A stretch of 64,000 nucleotides of DNA from Clostridiales bacterium (GCA_009911365.1 QXXF01000025.1:1-64000), one strand, 5' to 3'. Shown: positions 9,437-18,670, numbered from the stretch's first letter. Notes: generated by a model from the letters alone, not told the origin. Program-made: numbers and translations.

Positions 9437-10420
9437 ATGAAAGAAAACAGTGATATTAACTGGATTGCCCAGACTGGTTTTGGGATCAAAGTCTATTCTG
9501 TAGAATATCAAGTCCCACAGATCCACGAAAATATTTTGGAAATCATTTATTGTCTGCAAGGCAGTGTAAAATTCTTTTACAGCTACGAGGAATTTTTGCT
9601 ACAAAAGGGGGAATTCATTTCTGCGGACAAAGATGCCTTTTACCTTTATGCTGGCAAGGATAATATCTGTGTTTCCTTTTATTTTGACCTGGATCAATTC
9701 AGCAAAAAATATCCCTATATTAAAGACATTTTGTTTATCTGCGAGGGAACAAGCGATGCGGAATCCGGATATCCGTCCCTGCGGCACGAAGAAATGAAGG
9801 GAGCGCTCCTTGCTCTGCTGTATTACATGGTGAGAACCACAGAAACCTGTATGGAGGCCGCAGTGCTCAGCCAGATCCAAAGGGCCGCGGATCATATCAT
9901 TCAGCTAATGGTGGACCAGTTTGACATCCTGTATTATTATAAACCGAAGACAGCTTTTACCCAGGTTCAGATAGAGCGGCACCGGGAGCTGCAAGGGTAT
10001 ATGAACAGGCACAAATTTGAAAAGCTGCCTTTGCGAATACTAGCGGATCGATTTCATCTGACGGCAAAATATATTTCGGAATTTCTCAGCAGAAATGGAC
10101 TGCCTTATCAGGACATGCTGACATACTTGCGGGCGAATGCCTCAGAAGCGTACCTTTTGGGCACAGAGTTGTCCATTGTGGAAATTTCAGAAGCTTGCGG
10201 TTTTTCTGATGTGAAGTATTATTACAAGGCTTTTCGCAAATGGTATCGATGCACGCCTCGGGAGTTCCGAGCCAAATATAGAGCGGCCGAGCAGCAGGAG
10301 CAGATGGATTATGATATTGATCTGCGGAGTCTGCGAGAAGAAATAGAGCATCAGATCCTAGAGCATTACATGAAGGCGCATCTAGGACAGATCGGAGAAA
10401 ATTTAGAGCAGTTGCTTTAG
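9437..10420 (+). CDS. AraC-family transcriptional regulator (copy 2)
   Basis: A 327-aa paralogue of the regulator at 3680: the same cupin-like N-terminal sensor (EIIYCLQGSV, GEFISADKDAFYL) and the same C-terminal double HTH (EISEACGFSDVKYYYKAF, CTPREFR). It is preceded by its own good promoter and a perfect 22-bp palindrome, unlike copy 1. RBS GGAAGG precedes ATG 9437. It opens module 2 and likely regulates the permease, amidohydrolase and GyrI-like genes downstream. The ligand is unknown. A short acidic tail after the HTH (about residues 290-327) is shared with copy 1. Confidence 0.88.
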   Translation: MKENSDINWIAQTGFGIKVYSVEYQVPQIHENILEIIYCLQGSVKFFYSYEEFLLQKGEFISADKDAFYLYAGKDNICVSFYFDLDQFSKKYPYIKDILFICEGTSDAESGYPSLRHEEMKGALLALLYYMVRTTETCMEAAVLSQIQRAADHIIQLMVDQFDILYYYKPKTAFTQVQIERHRELQGYMNRHKFEKLPLRILADRFHLTAKYISEFLSRNGLPYQDMLTYLRANASEAYLLGTELSIVEISEACGFSDVKYYYKAFRKWYRCTPREFRAKYRAAEQQEQMDYDIDLRSLREEIEHQILEHYMKAHLGQIGENLEQLL

Positions 10421-10542
10421 GCAGATTGCTAAAACTATAGCTGATTTCCTGTGATTTATTCGGAAAAAAGCAATAGATCGTCATTGTGTACTCGGATAAT
10501 TCAGAATATTATAAAGAAAAAACAATATTTTGGAGGTGTCAA

Positions 10543-11910
10543 ATGAGTACGGAACAAACAAATGGCGGAAGTGAATTCAAAAAAGTATTAGGTCTAGGCT
10601 CACTAATTATCTTTGGGCTCGCTTACATGGCACCGACTGTAGTGTTCAACTACTATGGTCCTTTATCAGTAGCGTCAAACGGCATGTATCCCACTTGCTT
10701 TGTCATTACGGCTATCGCCATGTTTTTCACAGCATTTAGCTATGCCAACATGTCACGAGTGTTCCAAAAGTCAGGCTCAGCTTATGTCTATGTGCAGCAG
10801 TCACTGAATCCGCATTTTGGTTTCGCGGCAGGATGGGTCATGCTCTTGGATTATCTGTTGCTGCCCATGATCTGTGTTCTCTGCGTGGCTATTTATATGG
10901 AAACTTATTTTCCAGCCATCCCAGCATCGGTTTGGGTTATCGCACAAGTAATTCTTCTATTCATCATCAATGCTATGGGAATCAGCATGGCCGCAAAAGT
11001 AGATACAGCCATTGTGGCAGTGCAGCTGATTTTAATGGCTGTGTTCATTGTAGTGGGTATCATTACAATTACAAAGGGCGGCATTGATGGAACATCTAAC
11101 GGCCTGATAGATGGGACCGCTTTTTACAATCCAGATGTGTTTGAGCTAAGGCTGGTTTTGTATCCGGCGGCTATTCTCTGTGTGTCATTCTTAGGATTTG
11201 ACGCAGTGTCCACATTATCAGAAGAAGCCAAGAATCCAGTGAAGGATATTCCAAAAGCCATTGTGCTGGTATGTCTGGGAGCGGGACTGGTGTTTACACT
11301 GATCGCTTACATAGCTCAGGTAATGTGGCCGGTCGGTTATCAGAACCTACAGGATCCAGATTCTGGCATCTTTGAACTGCTGGCGAGGATTACTATGATC
11401 CCGCACATGGATGTAGCGTTTCTGGTAGTAGATAATATTGGAAGCATCGCATGCGCTTTGTCAGGCCAGGCGGCAGTGGTAAGGATCATGTACAACATGG
11501 GACGGGACAACATTTTGCCGAAAAAGGTCTTTGGTTACATGAGCAAGAAGGGCGTTCCATTTTATAATCTGATCATTGTTGGCACCGTGGGTCTGGTGGC
11601 ATTGTTCTTTACGGACAATATTTTAGGCGGCGTTGAACTGGTAAGCTTTGGCGCGATCACAGGATTCATTTTAGTCAATATTTCGGTGCCATTCTATTTC
11701 CTGAAGAAGAAGGGGGAACGAGGAGGAAAGGCCATGCTCAATTATGGCGTATTGCCGCTGATTGCCACTGCGGTCTGCGTATATCTTTGGTTCAACATGG
11801 CTCAGACAGCAAAAATCATCGGTATTGTTTGGCTGGTGGTGGGCATCATCATTTTAGCCATCAAAACCAAGGGCTTTCGGACTCTGCCGCCGGAAATGGA
11901 TATTGAGTAA
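10543..11910 (+). CDS. APC-superfamily amino acid permease (copy 2)
   Basis: A 455-aa, about 12-TM permease, paralogous to the one at 6130 (shared features: SGSAYVYVQQSLNPHFGF, SEEAKNPVKDIPKA, tail KGFRTLPPEM). Start ATG 10543 follows TGGAGGTG at 10531-10538; earlier in-frame starts (10486) lack a ribosome site. Followed after 22 bp by a second amidohydrolase. Probably delivers that enzyme's substrate. The 122-bp gap upstream holds no clear operator matching the palindrome at 9376. Confidence 0.9.
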   Translation: MSTEQTNGGSEFKKVLGLGSLIIFGLAYMAPTVVFNYYGPLSVASNGMYPTCFVITAIAMFFTAFSYANMSRVFQKSGSAYVYVQQSLNPHFGFAAGWVMLLDYLLLPMICVLCVAIYMETYFPAIPASVWVIAQVILLFIINAMGISMAAKVDTAIVAVQLILMAVFIVVGIITITKGGIDGTSNGLIDGTAFYNPDVFELRLVLYPAAILCVSFLGFDAVSTLSEEAKNPVKDIPKAIVLVCLGAGLVFTLIAYIAQVMWPVGYQNLQDPDSGIFELLARITMIPHMDVAFLVVDNIGSIACALSGQAAVVRIMYNMGRDNILPKKVFGYMSKKGVPFYNLIIVGTVGLVALFFTDNILGGVELVSFGAITGFILVNISVPFYFLKKKGERGGKAMLNYGVLPLIATAVCVYLWFNMAQTAKIIGIVWLVVGIIILAIKTKGFRTLPPEMDIE

Positions 11911-11932
11911 ATATAAGGAGAGGTGAAAGAAT

Positions 11933-13618
11933 ATGAAAACGGTATTACGAAACGCAAATGTTTATGCATCGTTTCAACAGGGCGTGATGGCAGCCAAGGC
12001 TGTGGTCTATGATGAAGATGGGATTTTATATGTTGGCGCAGATGATCCAGCGGCCATCGAACGGGCTGCCGGAAATGATGCGAAGATTCTAGATCTCCAT
12101 GGAAAAACAGTGTTGCCAGGATTCATCGACAGCCATATCCATCCGGGCATGCTTTCGGCCAGTGCTTGGCATGTGAAGCTTCCTTGGACTGAAGATCCGC
12201 AAGAATTGCTGGCTTTTATTAAGGGCTATGTGGAAAAGCACCCAAAGGAAGAAATGCCGTTTTTGTACTTTGAATATTACCCTACGTCCATGTTCGATGA
12301 ACAGGGGCCGAGAAAAGAGATGCTGGACACAGCGGTTTCCGACAGGCCTTGCCTGTGTCAGGATTTTGGGGAACATCTCTGTTGGGTCAATTCCAAAATG
12401 CTGGAGCTGCTGCAGGTGGATAGGCATACGGAAGATCCCAGTGCGTTGGAAGTGTTCGTGCGGGACGAGGATGGGACTCCCACAGGCTGGGTCAAGGAGA
12501 TGGCCTGGCGACATTTTGCGGATAACATGTTTCAGGCCCTAAACTGGCAGCCGCCGGAAAACATGACGCCTGAACATATGACTCCATTTTTCAGTTTTCT
12601 GCGGGAAAACGGGATCACTGCCATGTGTGACGGCTTCATTGAGACGGACGAACAGATCGAGTCTATCCACAAGCTGGATCAGGCAGGAAAGCTGAAAGTT
12701 TATTACGATGGCATGGTGCGGTTCTGGAAGTATGATGATCTGCCGGAGAAAATCGCCAAGCTGCGGGACTATCAGGAAAAATACACCACAAAGCACATTA
12801 AGATCAATACTATGAAGCTATTTCTAGATGGGACCAACGAAAGCGGCAACAGCGCATCTTTGCACGAGCATATTCACGATCCGGGAAATTTCGGAGAGAT
12901 CATGATGGAGACAGAAGAACTGACAAAGTGCTTTGTGCTTTGCAATAAGGAGGGCTTGGACCTGCATATCCATATGGTGGGGGACCGGGCTTTCCGAGTA
13001 GGATGTGACGCAGTGGAAGTGGCTCAAAAAATCGCTCAGCAGGAAGGCACGGAATGGGTCTGCAAACCCATCTTCGCTCACTGTGAGGTGGTGGATCCGT
13101 CTGATATGGAGCGACCTGCGAAGCTGGGGATCACCATTAACTGGAGCTGTCATTGGTCTGGGGGATACTTTGGCGAAGAGGCCATGAATTACTATAGCGA
13201 AGAAAAGTGGCGCAGGATGTATCAGTTCGTGCCCATGATTGAGAGTGGTGCGGCCCTGGCATATTCCAGCGATGTGGTCACGTTCTACGAACTGAATCGG
13301 GCCAACCCGTTTTTCGGTATGCAGGTGGCGGCCACAAGAGTGGATCCCCAGGTCCCTCTTGACCCGGAAAAACACCCAGGCAGCGTTCGTCCACCGGAAA
13401 ACGCCAAGCTGCCACTGACAGAGCTGATGCGTGGGTACACCATGGGCAGTGCCAAGCAGATGCATTGGGAAAACAAAATGGGAAGCCTGGAGCCGGGGAA
13501 AGCGGCTAATCTTTGTGTGGTGTCAGAAGATCCTTTCGCAGTGGATTTGGCACAGTTAAAAGGGATCCGCTTCGAAGCGGTTATTTTCGATGGGGAGGTC
13601 ATCCATGGTGGATTATAA
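11933..13618 (+). CDS. YtcJ-type amidohydrolase (copy 2)
   Basis: A 561-aa amidohydrolase_3 family enzyme. Metal ligands: HxH at residues 68/70 (IDSHIHPG), histidines in LDLHIHMVG and IFAHCEVV, and aspartate in LAYSSDVVTFYE. The last motif differs from the GTDFPV of copy 1, pointing to a changed active-site rim. RBS AAGGAGAGG precedes ATG 11933. The 3' end overlaps the GyrI-like gene by 14 bp, so the two are translationally linked. Hydrolysis of an amide or related C-N bond is expected; the substrate is unknown. Confidence 0.87.
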   Translation: MKTVLRNANVYASFQQGVMAAKAVVYDEDGILYVGADDPAAIERAAGNDAKILDLHGKTVLPGFIDSHIHPGMLSASAWHVKLPWTEDPQELLAFIKGYVEKHPKEEMPFLYFEYYPTSMFDEQGPRKEMLDTAVSDRPCLCQDFGEHLCWVNSKMLELLQVDRHTEDPSALEVFVRDEDGTPTGWVKEMAWRHFADNMFQALNWQPPENMTPEHMTPFFSFLRENGITAMCDGFIETDEQIESIHKLDQAGKLKVYYDGMVRFWKYDDLPEKIAKLRDYQEKYTTKHIKINTMKLFLDGTNESGNSASLHEHIHDPGNFGEIMMETEELTKCFVLCNKEGLDLHIHMVGDRAFRVGCDAVEVAQKIAQQEGTEWVCKPIFAHCEVVDPSDMERPAKLGITINWSCHWSGGYFGEEAMNYYSEEKWRRMYQFVPMIESGAALAYSSDVVTFYELNRANPFFGMQVAATRVDPQVPLDPEKHPGSVRPPENAKLPLTELMRGYTMGSAKQMHWENKMGSLEPGKAANLCVVSEDPFAVDLAQLKGIRFEAVIFDGEVIHGGL

Positions 13619-14102
13619 AGCGGTGATCAAGGAAATACCCACTTATACGGTGTATTACAAGCGGTATGTGGCAGAATCCATCGACACATTTTTAAATATT
13701 TCCGAAGAAGACAATTTTCTTATGGACCTGTCGGATCGAGTCTTGGCGGAAAATCCGCAGATCGCTTTGACAGAGCCTGATTATAATGTGATGATCTATG
13801 AAGATGGGATCTTTTCAGATCACGATATCCATTATCTGTACTGTGATGCCGTGACCGCAAAAGGGAAAGACTGCGAAGATTACGCATTTGACGTTCTGGA
13901 GGGCTGCACCGCTGTGACCGTTGCGCACAAAGGTCCGTACTGCGAGTTGGGAAAAGCTCACGCCTTTGCTAGAGACTGGATCGCAGCCAATGGCTATGAA
14001 CAAGCGGGGCCACCTAGAGACAGCGCCATTGATGGTTGTTGGAATCAGGATTCTGAGGAAAACTACCTCACAGAGGTTCAGATCCCGGTGCGGAAAAGAT
14101 AG
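13605..14102 (+). CDS. GyrI-like small-molecule-binding protein
   Basis: A 165-aa stand-alone GyrI-like (SOUL/AraC effector-binding) domain with the characteristic VTVAHKGPYCELGKAHA stretch and an EVQIPVRK C-terminus. No DNA-binding domain. Start ATG 13605 is preceded by GGGGAGG at 13592-13598 and lies inside the end of the amidohydrolase gene. These domains bind hydrophobic or cationic small molecules, and some hydrolyse cyclopropanoids. Here it may bind the module 2 substrate or product, possibly shielding it or presenting it to the AraC regulator. That role is inferred only from coupling to the hydrolase. Confidence 0.75.
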   Translation: MVDYKAVIKEIPTYTVYYKRYVAESIDTFLNISEEDNFLMDLSDRVLAENPQIALTEPDYNVMIYEDGIFSDHDIHYLYCDAVTAKGKDCEDYAFDVLEGCTAVTVAHKGPYCELGKAHAFARDWIAANGYEQAGPPRDSAIDGCWNQDSEENYLTEVQIPVRKR

Positions 14103-14114
14103 AACACAATTGAG

Positions 14115-14157
14115 ATCCTCTATGGACAAGCGGAAAACCATAGAGGATTTTGATTTG
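14115..14157 (+). terminator. Rho-independent terminator of module 2
   Basis: Perfect 11-bp stem (14115-14125 with 14138-14148), 12-nt loop, then TTTTGATTT. It closes the AraC/permease/amidohydrolase/GyrI run. Confidence 0.75.
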
Positions 14158-14170
14158 ATGACGTTGGTGG

Positions 14171-14199
14171 TTATCAAATTAGGCAGCAAGGTGTATAAT
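14171..14199 (+). promoter_or_regulatory. Promoter of MGMT-family gene
   Basis: TTATCA at 14171-14176, 17-nt spacer, perfect TATAAT at 14194-14199. Leader to the ATG at 14259 is about 55 nt. Confidence 0.55.
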
Positions 14200-14258
14200 A
14201 GAGGGAAATATTGGAGCTGAAACAAGATTGATATTTTCTGCGGAAAGGAGTTTTTGAA

Positions 14259-14567
14259 ATGAGTCAAGTCTTACAGAAAGATCTAATCTATGAGATCTTG
14301 GCAGTGGTGGAAGAAATCCCCGCAGGCAAGGTCGCTACCTACGGGCAGATCGCCCGGCTAATCGGCAGAGAAAAAAATGCCCGGCTTGTGGGAAAAGTCC
14401 TGGGCATGGCGGAATGTTACGGGGAATATCCTTGTTATAGAGTGGTCAACCATGCGGGCAGGTTAGTGCCGGGATGGCGGGAACAAGCGGATCTGCTGCG
14501 GGAAGAAGGCATTGTTTTCAAGGATGAAGATTATGTGGATCTAAAGCAGTGCAGATGGGACGCTTGA
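14259..14567 (+). CDS. MGMT-family (alkyltransferase-like) DNA-binding protein
   Basis: A 102-aa protein that is only the C-terminal DNA-binding/alkyl-acceptor domain of O6-alkylguanine-DNA alkyltransferase. It has the helix-turn-helix region VATYGQIARLIG (residues 25-36) and the active-site loop YPCYRVVN with Cys59. The usual PCHRV histidine is tyrosine here. Alkyltransferase-like (ATL) proteins normally replace the cysteine with tryptophan; this one keeps the cysteine but lacks the histidine that activates it in full transferases. It probably binds alkylated guanine and may or may not transfer the alkyl group. Single-gene unit with its own promoter. Confidence 0.85.
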   Translation: MSQVLQKDLIYEILAVVEEIPAGKVATYGQIARLIGREKNARLVGKVLGMAECYGEYPCYRVVNHAGRLVPGWREQADLLREEGIVFKDEDYVDLKQCRWDA

Positions 14568-14600
14568 CTGCCAAGATCCACTTTTTTTGGGGCCTCTTTG

Positions 14601-15629
14601 CTACAGAATCTTGATGCCGTCTTTTAATTCTGCTTCAAATTCCATGCGGTGATGAGGCGTATTGAGGCCAGGCTGCCCGCCAGTATGGATAAAGATAATG
14701 GTTTCTCCCCGTTCAATCTTCCGGTCGCAGACCATTTGGGAGATGGCGTTGAAAGCCTTTCCTGTGTAACAAGGATCCAAAAGGATCGCTTCCTGCCGGG
14801 CCATGTGGTAGATGGCTTCCCGCACTTCAGGCACCTCATTGTTATATCCGCCGTAAATATAATCCTCATCAATATGAAAATCAGATTTTTCTGCATCAAA
14901 TTCCAATTGGTAACGTTCTTTAATCCGATCAAAATAGTCTTTTGCGAAAGCCCGCACGCTCTCTTCATAAGGCATGACCATGGTTCCAGTAAGGGCAAGA
15001 GGAGAGTCGATGTCCTTTAGACCGCAAAATAGACCCATATATGTCCCCATGCTTCCAACCGCGGTGATGACCCGACTGTCGGAGATGCCCATTTCCGCAG
15101 CCTGGATGGTTAGTTCCTGGGCACAGTCATAGTAGCCCAAAACTCCCAGCTCGTCAGAGCCGCCCATGGGGATATAATACACGGTTTCGCCTTGGGCTTC
15201 ATACCGTTCTTTCACTGCCATGGCGGTTTCATAAGATTGAGTTTCCAGAGAGCGGGTGCGGTCATCTTCTTTCAAAATCACATCCGCGCCAAGGATCCGG
15301 TCTAGGAGGATATTGGCAGAAATTTCTCCAGGATAATCATCAATCGCCACAATGGCACATTTCAGCCCGTATTTAGCGGCAATGGCCGCAGTCAACCTGC
15401 CGTGGTTCGTCTGAGCACCGCCTACGGTCAGCAGCATGGTAGCCTCTTGCTGCTGTGCGTCATATAGAAAGTATTCTAGCTTGCGCAGTTTGTTGCCGCC
15501 CATGCCCAGGCCAGTCAGGTCGTCCCGTTTTAAATAGAGATTGATCCCCAAATCTCTGGAAACATTAGGCAAGTATTCTAGGGGCGTGGGCAAGTTTAAA
15601 AAAGGTACTTTTTTACAGCTTATTGACAT
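14601..15629 (-). CDS. PLP enzyme of the D-cysteine desulfhydrase/ACC deaminase family
   Basis: A 342-aa fold-type II pyridoxal-phosphate enzyme. GMGGNKLRKLEY carries the Schiff-base Lys47, VGGAQTNHGR is the substrate/PLP loop (residues 69-78) and HTGGQPGL near the C-terminus is the phosphate-side glycine turn. Family members deaminate or desulfhydrate D-cysteine, 1-aminocyclopropane-1-carboxylate or related amino acids. Last gene of a minus-strand run with DUF711, ACT and Elp3-like genes; the gap to DUF711 is 23 bp. Exact substrate cannot be told from sequence. Convergent with the MGMT-family gene. Confidence 0.85.
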   Translation of the reverse strand: MSISCKKVPFLNLPTPLEYLPNVSRDLGINLYLKRDDLTGLGMGGNKLRKLEYFLYDAQQQEATMLLTVGGAQTNHGRLTAAIAAKYGLKCAIVAIDDYPGEISANILLDRILGADVILKEDDRTRSLETQSYETAMAVKERYEAQGETVYYIPMGGSDELGVLGYYDCAQELTIQAAEMGISDSRVITAVGSMGTYMGLFCGLKDIDSPLALTGTMVMPYEESVRAFAKDYFDRIKERYQLEFDAEKSDFHIDEDYIYGGYNNEVPEVREAIYHMARQEAILLDPCYTGKAFNAISQMVCDRKIERGETIIFIHTGGQPGLNTPHHRMEFEAELKDGIKIL

Positions 15630-15652
15630 CGTAAACCACCTCTTTGCTTTGA

Positions 15653-17011
15653 TTAATTCTTCAGGCTTTGCAGGGGAGCGGGGATCCTGCCGCCTCGATC
15701 GATCATTTTAGCAGGGGATTTTGTGTTCACTTTCATGACTGGTCCGTTTCCAAGGAGACCGCCAAAGTCCAGTTCTTCACCCTCTTCAAGGCCTACCGCT
15801 GGGATCACTCTTACAGCAGTGGTCTTGGAATTGACCATGCCAATGGCAGCCTCGTCAGCAATGATCGCAGAGATCACTGCTGCGGTGGTGTCTCCCGGAA
15901 TGATGATCATGTCCAGTCCCACAGAGCAGACAGCAGTCATGGCTTCCAGCTTTTCAATGGAAAGAACGCCGTTTCTCGCAGCGTTGATCATGCCTGCGTC
16001 TTCGCTGACCGGGATGAACGCACCGGAAAGTCCGCCTACATTGGAAGAGGCCATGACACCGCCTTTTTTCACAGCATCGTTGAGCATAGCCAGGGCCGCC
16101 GTGGTCCCATGGGCTCCGCATTGCTCCAGGCCGATCTCTTCCAGGATATGGGCCACGGAGTCACCGACTGCCGGAGTCGGAGCAAGGGACAAGTCGATGA
16201 TCCCAAAAGGCACACCAAGGCGCTGAGAAGCTTCTGTTCCTACTAGCTGGCCTACCCGGGTGATTTTGAACGCTGTTTTTTTGATTTTATCTGCGATTTC
16301 TGTGAGATCCGCATCAGACGGCATTTTAGAAAGTGCGGAGCGGACCACCCCTGGTCCGGAAACGCCTACATTGATCACGCAGTCGGGTTCTCCTGGTCCG
16401 TGAAAGGCACCGGCCATGAATGGATTGTCTTCTGGCGCATTGCAAAAGACTACCAGCTTGGCAGCACCAATGCATTGTCTGTCCTTTGTCAGCTCTGCCG
16501 CTTCCCGTACAGCGGTACCCATCAGCTTTACTGCGTCCATGTTGATGCCTGTTTTCGTGGAACCCACATTGACGGAAGAGCAGACGAAATCCGTTTCTGC
16601 CAGAGCCCTGGGAATGGACTGGATCAGGGCCTGATCTCCAGGGGAAAAGCCTTTCTGTACTAGAGCCGAATAGCCGCCGATAAAATTGACACCCACGTCT
16701 TTCGCGGCTCTGTCCAGGGTTTTCGCGTATTTCACAGGATCACCGCCAGACGCGCCTGTGAGCATGGCGATAGGAGTCACGGAGATCCGTTTGTTCACAA
16801 TGGGGATTCCATATTTTTTTTCAATGTCTTCGCCAGTTTTCACCAGATCTTTGGCGCAGCGATAAATTTTGTCATATACCTTCTGACAGGAACGGTCGAT
16901 ATCGCTGTCACAGCAATCCAGCAGGGAGATTCCCATGGTGATGGTCCGTATGTCTAGATTTTCCTCCTGTATCATGGTAATAGTTTCCATGATGTCATTC
17001 ATATTGATCAA
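15653..17011 (-). CDS. DUF711/UPF0210 (PFL) family protein
   Basis: A 452-aa member of the UPF0210 (DUF711) family, close to the usual length of about 450. The sequence is glycine- and alanine-rich with repeated [11 protein letters not shown]- and [18 protein letters not shown]-type turns. Structural work on the family places it near the pyruvate-formate-lyase/anaerobic ribonucleotide reductase-like fold, but no reaction is established. Start TTG 17011 is favoured by GGAGG 9 nt upstream; ATG 17002 would be too far from it. The neighbouring ACT protein (UPF0237) is its standard partner across Firmicutes, so the two probably act as a complex or ligand sensor plus enzyme. Confidence 0.88.
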   Translation of the reverse strand: MINMNDIMETITMIQEENLDIRTITMGISLLDCCDSDIDRSCQKVYDKIYRCAKDLVKTGEDIEKKYGIPIVNKRISVTPIAMLTGASGGDPVKYAKTLDRAAKDVGVNFIGGYSALVQKGFSPGDQALIQSIPRALAETDFVCSSVNVGSTKTGINMDAVKLMGTAVREAAELTKDRQCIGAAKLVVFCNAPEDNPFMAGAFHGPGEPDCVINVGVSGPGVVRSALSKMPSDADLTEIADKIKKTAFKITRVGQLVGTEASQRLGVPFGIIDLSLAPTPAVGDSVAHILEEIGLEQCGAHGTTAALAMLNDAVKKGGVMASSNVGGLSGAFIPVSEDAGMINAARNGVLSIEKLEAMTAVCSVGLDMIIIPGDTTAAVISAIIADEAAIGMVNSKTTAVRVIPAVGLEEGEELDFGGLLGNGPVMKVNTKSPAKMIDRGGRIPAPLQSLKN

Positions 17012-17032
17012 CGTTATATTCCTCCGGTCTTT

Positions 17033-17296
17033 CTAAATTCTGTGCATGGAATTGAAAATGTCTTCGTGCATCACATGGATCTGCATGCTTGGAACGTTCT
17101 GCGCCAAAGCTTGCTTTAATTCGTCCAGATCACAAGTCATTTTCTGGATGTCAATGAGCATGATCATGGCGAAATAATCCTCAAGGATGGACTGAGTCAC
17201 TTCTACTACATTGGCGTTCACATCAGCGCAGGTGCCGCTGACTTTGGCTAAAATGCCCACCATATCTTTTCCGATCACGGTAATTACTGCTTTCAT
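17033..17296 (-). CDS. ACT-domain protein (UPF0237)
   Basis: An 87-aa single ACT domain, VITVIGKDMVGILAKVSG at residues 4-21 giving the first strand, ligand loop and helix. ACT domains bind amino acids at dimer interfaces. It is 21 bp upstream of the DUF711 gene, its conserved partner. The ligand is likely an amino acid; that is inference from the fold and from the PLP enzyme in the same operon. Confidence 0.88.
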   Translation of the reverse strand: MKAVITVIGKDMVGILAKVSGTCADVNANVVEVTQSILEDYFAMIMLIDIQKMTCDLDELKQALAQNVPSMQIHVMHEDIFNSMHRI

Positions 17297-17323
17297 ATTT
17301 CCTCCTAAATTTGGTTTGTCACA

Positions 17324-18418
17324 CTATTTTACCACAAGATGTGGATTGTCCGCAACCGCAATGGCAATGGAACCATCGGGCAAATCGTGGGTTTGATAGC
17401 GGATCGTCAGTTCCGGATATGCTTGCCGCATATATTCTTTATTACATGCCTTATGGCCGATCATACAGGAAAACCATCCCGGGCTGCTGAAAAACGTGAC
17501 TTCCTGAGACTCATAAGAATCCCAGCATGGTGAAGCTGATGAGCCGGGCTGCCTGCGGGAAAGAGTGGTTTCTTCCACCAGCTGCGTCATTTTTTCCCGA
17601 GCGATTTCCCCTTCCACCAACTGCCGGAAGGCGGGATGGAAGGTGTGGCCGCTGATTTGACCGCCGTCCCGGATCAAGTCGGAACTTTTCAGTCCCACTC
17701 GGATGATATTGATTCCAGCGTCCATAAGGATCTTGTGCATTTCCTTGGTGGTGGAAACCGCTTCCTCAGTGGTAAGGGGCGCGTAGAGGCCTTTTTTGTA
17801 CATGTCCATCAAATGGGTGCCCTCGATGACGATGGTCGGGTACAGGCGGGCAATGGAAGGGCCGATCTTCACGGTTTCCCTGGCAGAATAGAGACACTTT
17901 TTTAGAGAATCTTCAGGAAGACCGATCATCAGCTGGATGCCCAGCTCAAAACCGTAAGACTGGATGAGGCTGGCGGCCTCATAAACGCAGCGGCTGTCGT
18001 GGCCCCGCCCGGAAGCTTTCAAAACCTTTTCATCAAAGGATTGAACACCAAGCTCGATAGTGTCTGTGCCATAAGCTTTCAAGTTGTCCAAAATATCCTG
18101 GTCAATGTAATCAGGGCGAGTGGAGAGATGGATCTTATGGACCAATCCTCTTTGTTTATAATCCTGAGCGATTTCCAGGTAAGCGGACTGCCGCTCCATG
18201 GGAAGGCCAGTGAAGCTGCCGCCGAAAAACGCGATTTCAATGGTTTTTATGCCAGGGCGGTTCGTCAGAGTGGAAAGCCAGGTTTCAATGGTGTTTCTGA
18301 TTTCATCGCCAGTCACGTCAGGCTGCCTTGCTGTGATTGTTTTCTGGTTGCAGAACACACAGTCATTGGGACAACCTTGGTGGGGGATGAAGATCGGAAT
18401 GATAGCGTGTTTTTTCAT
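17324..18418 (-). CDS. Elp3-like radical SAM protein
   Basis: A 364-aa radical SAM enzyme. The cluster motif is C16-x3-C20-x2-C23 (HQGCPNDCVFCNQ), followed by FFGGSFTGLP (SAM-binding GGE-like) and ELGVQSFDEKVL. This is the short clostridial relative of the Elongator subunit Elp3, which lacks the GNAT acetyltransferase domain of archaeal and eukaryotic Elp3. The role is therefore uncertain: tRNA modification by analogy, or another radical reaction. First gene of the minus-strand operon, with a good promoter upstream. The order Elp3-like, ACT, DUF711, PLP enzyme is compact, with gaps of 20-28 bp. Confidence 0.85.
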   Translation of the reverse strand: MKKHAIIPIFIPHQGCPNDCVFCNQKTITARQPDVTGDEIRNTIETWLSTLTNRPGIKTIEIAFFGGSFTGLPMERQSAYLEIAQDYKQRGLVHKIHLSTRPDYIDQDILDNLKAYGTDTIELGVQSFDEKVLKASGRGHDSRCVYEAASLIQSYGFELGIQLMIGLPEDSLKKCLYSARETVKIGPSIARLYPTIVIEGTHLMDMYKKGLYAPLTTEEAVSTTKEMHKILMDAGINIIRVGLKSSDLIRDGGQISGHTFHPAFRQLVEGEIAREKMTQLVEETTLSRRQPGSSASPCWDSYESQEVTFFSSPGWFSCMIGHKACNKEYMRQAYPELTIRYQTHDLPDGSIAIAVADNPHLVVK

Positions 18419-18464
18419 ATTAAGATCATCGGTTTCCCGTGCCCCTTTCTGTTTCCTTCCTTAG

Positions 18465-18493
18465 AGTGTAACATAAGAGCGGCCGCATGTCAC
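18465..18493 (-). promoter_or_regulatory. Promoter of the Elp3-ACT-DUF711-PLP operon
   Basis: On the minus strand: GTGACA (18493-18488), 17-nt spacer, TACACT (18470-18465). It lies about 45 nt before the first start codon. Confidence 0.5.
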
Positions 18494-18593
18494 GGGGGAG
18501 ACAGCATTGGAGCCAAATCTTTCACAGGATTTTGCGAGTATGGCGCAGATGCGTAGAGATTTTTGGGAAAATGGGAAATTGCGGTCTTTATGA

Positions 18594-18622
18594 TTGACAT
18601 CATGCGGGCCAAACGGTACGAT
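18594..18622 (+). promoter_or_regulatory. Promoter of the deacetylase gene
   Basis: Consensus TTGACA at 18594-18599, 17-nt spacer, TACGAT at 18617-18622. About 48 nt before the GTG start at 18671. Confidence 0.65.
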
Positions 18623-18670
18623 AATAAATAGGAAGCAAGTCAACGCATCAAGTGTGAAGGAGGAAAGTTC

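Noticed and set aside
12824-13465. 213-codon open frame on the minus strand
   Set aside because: Antisense to the second amidohydrolase; no independent support.
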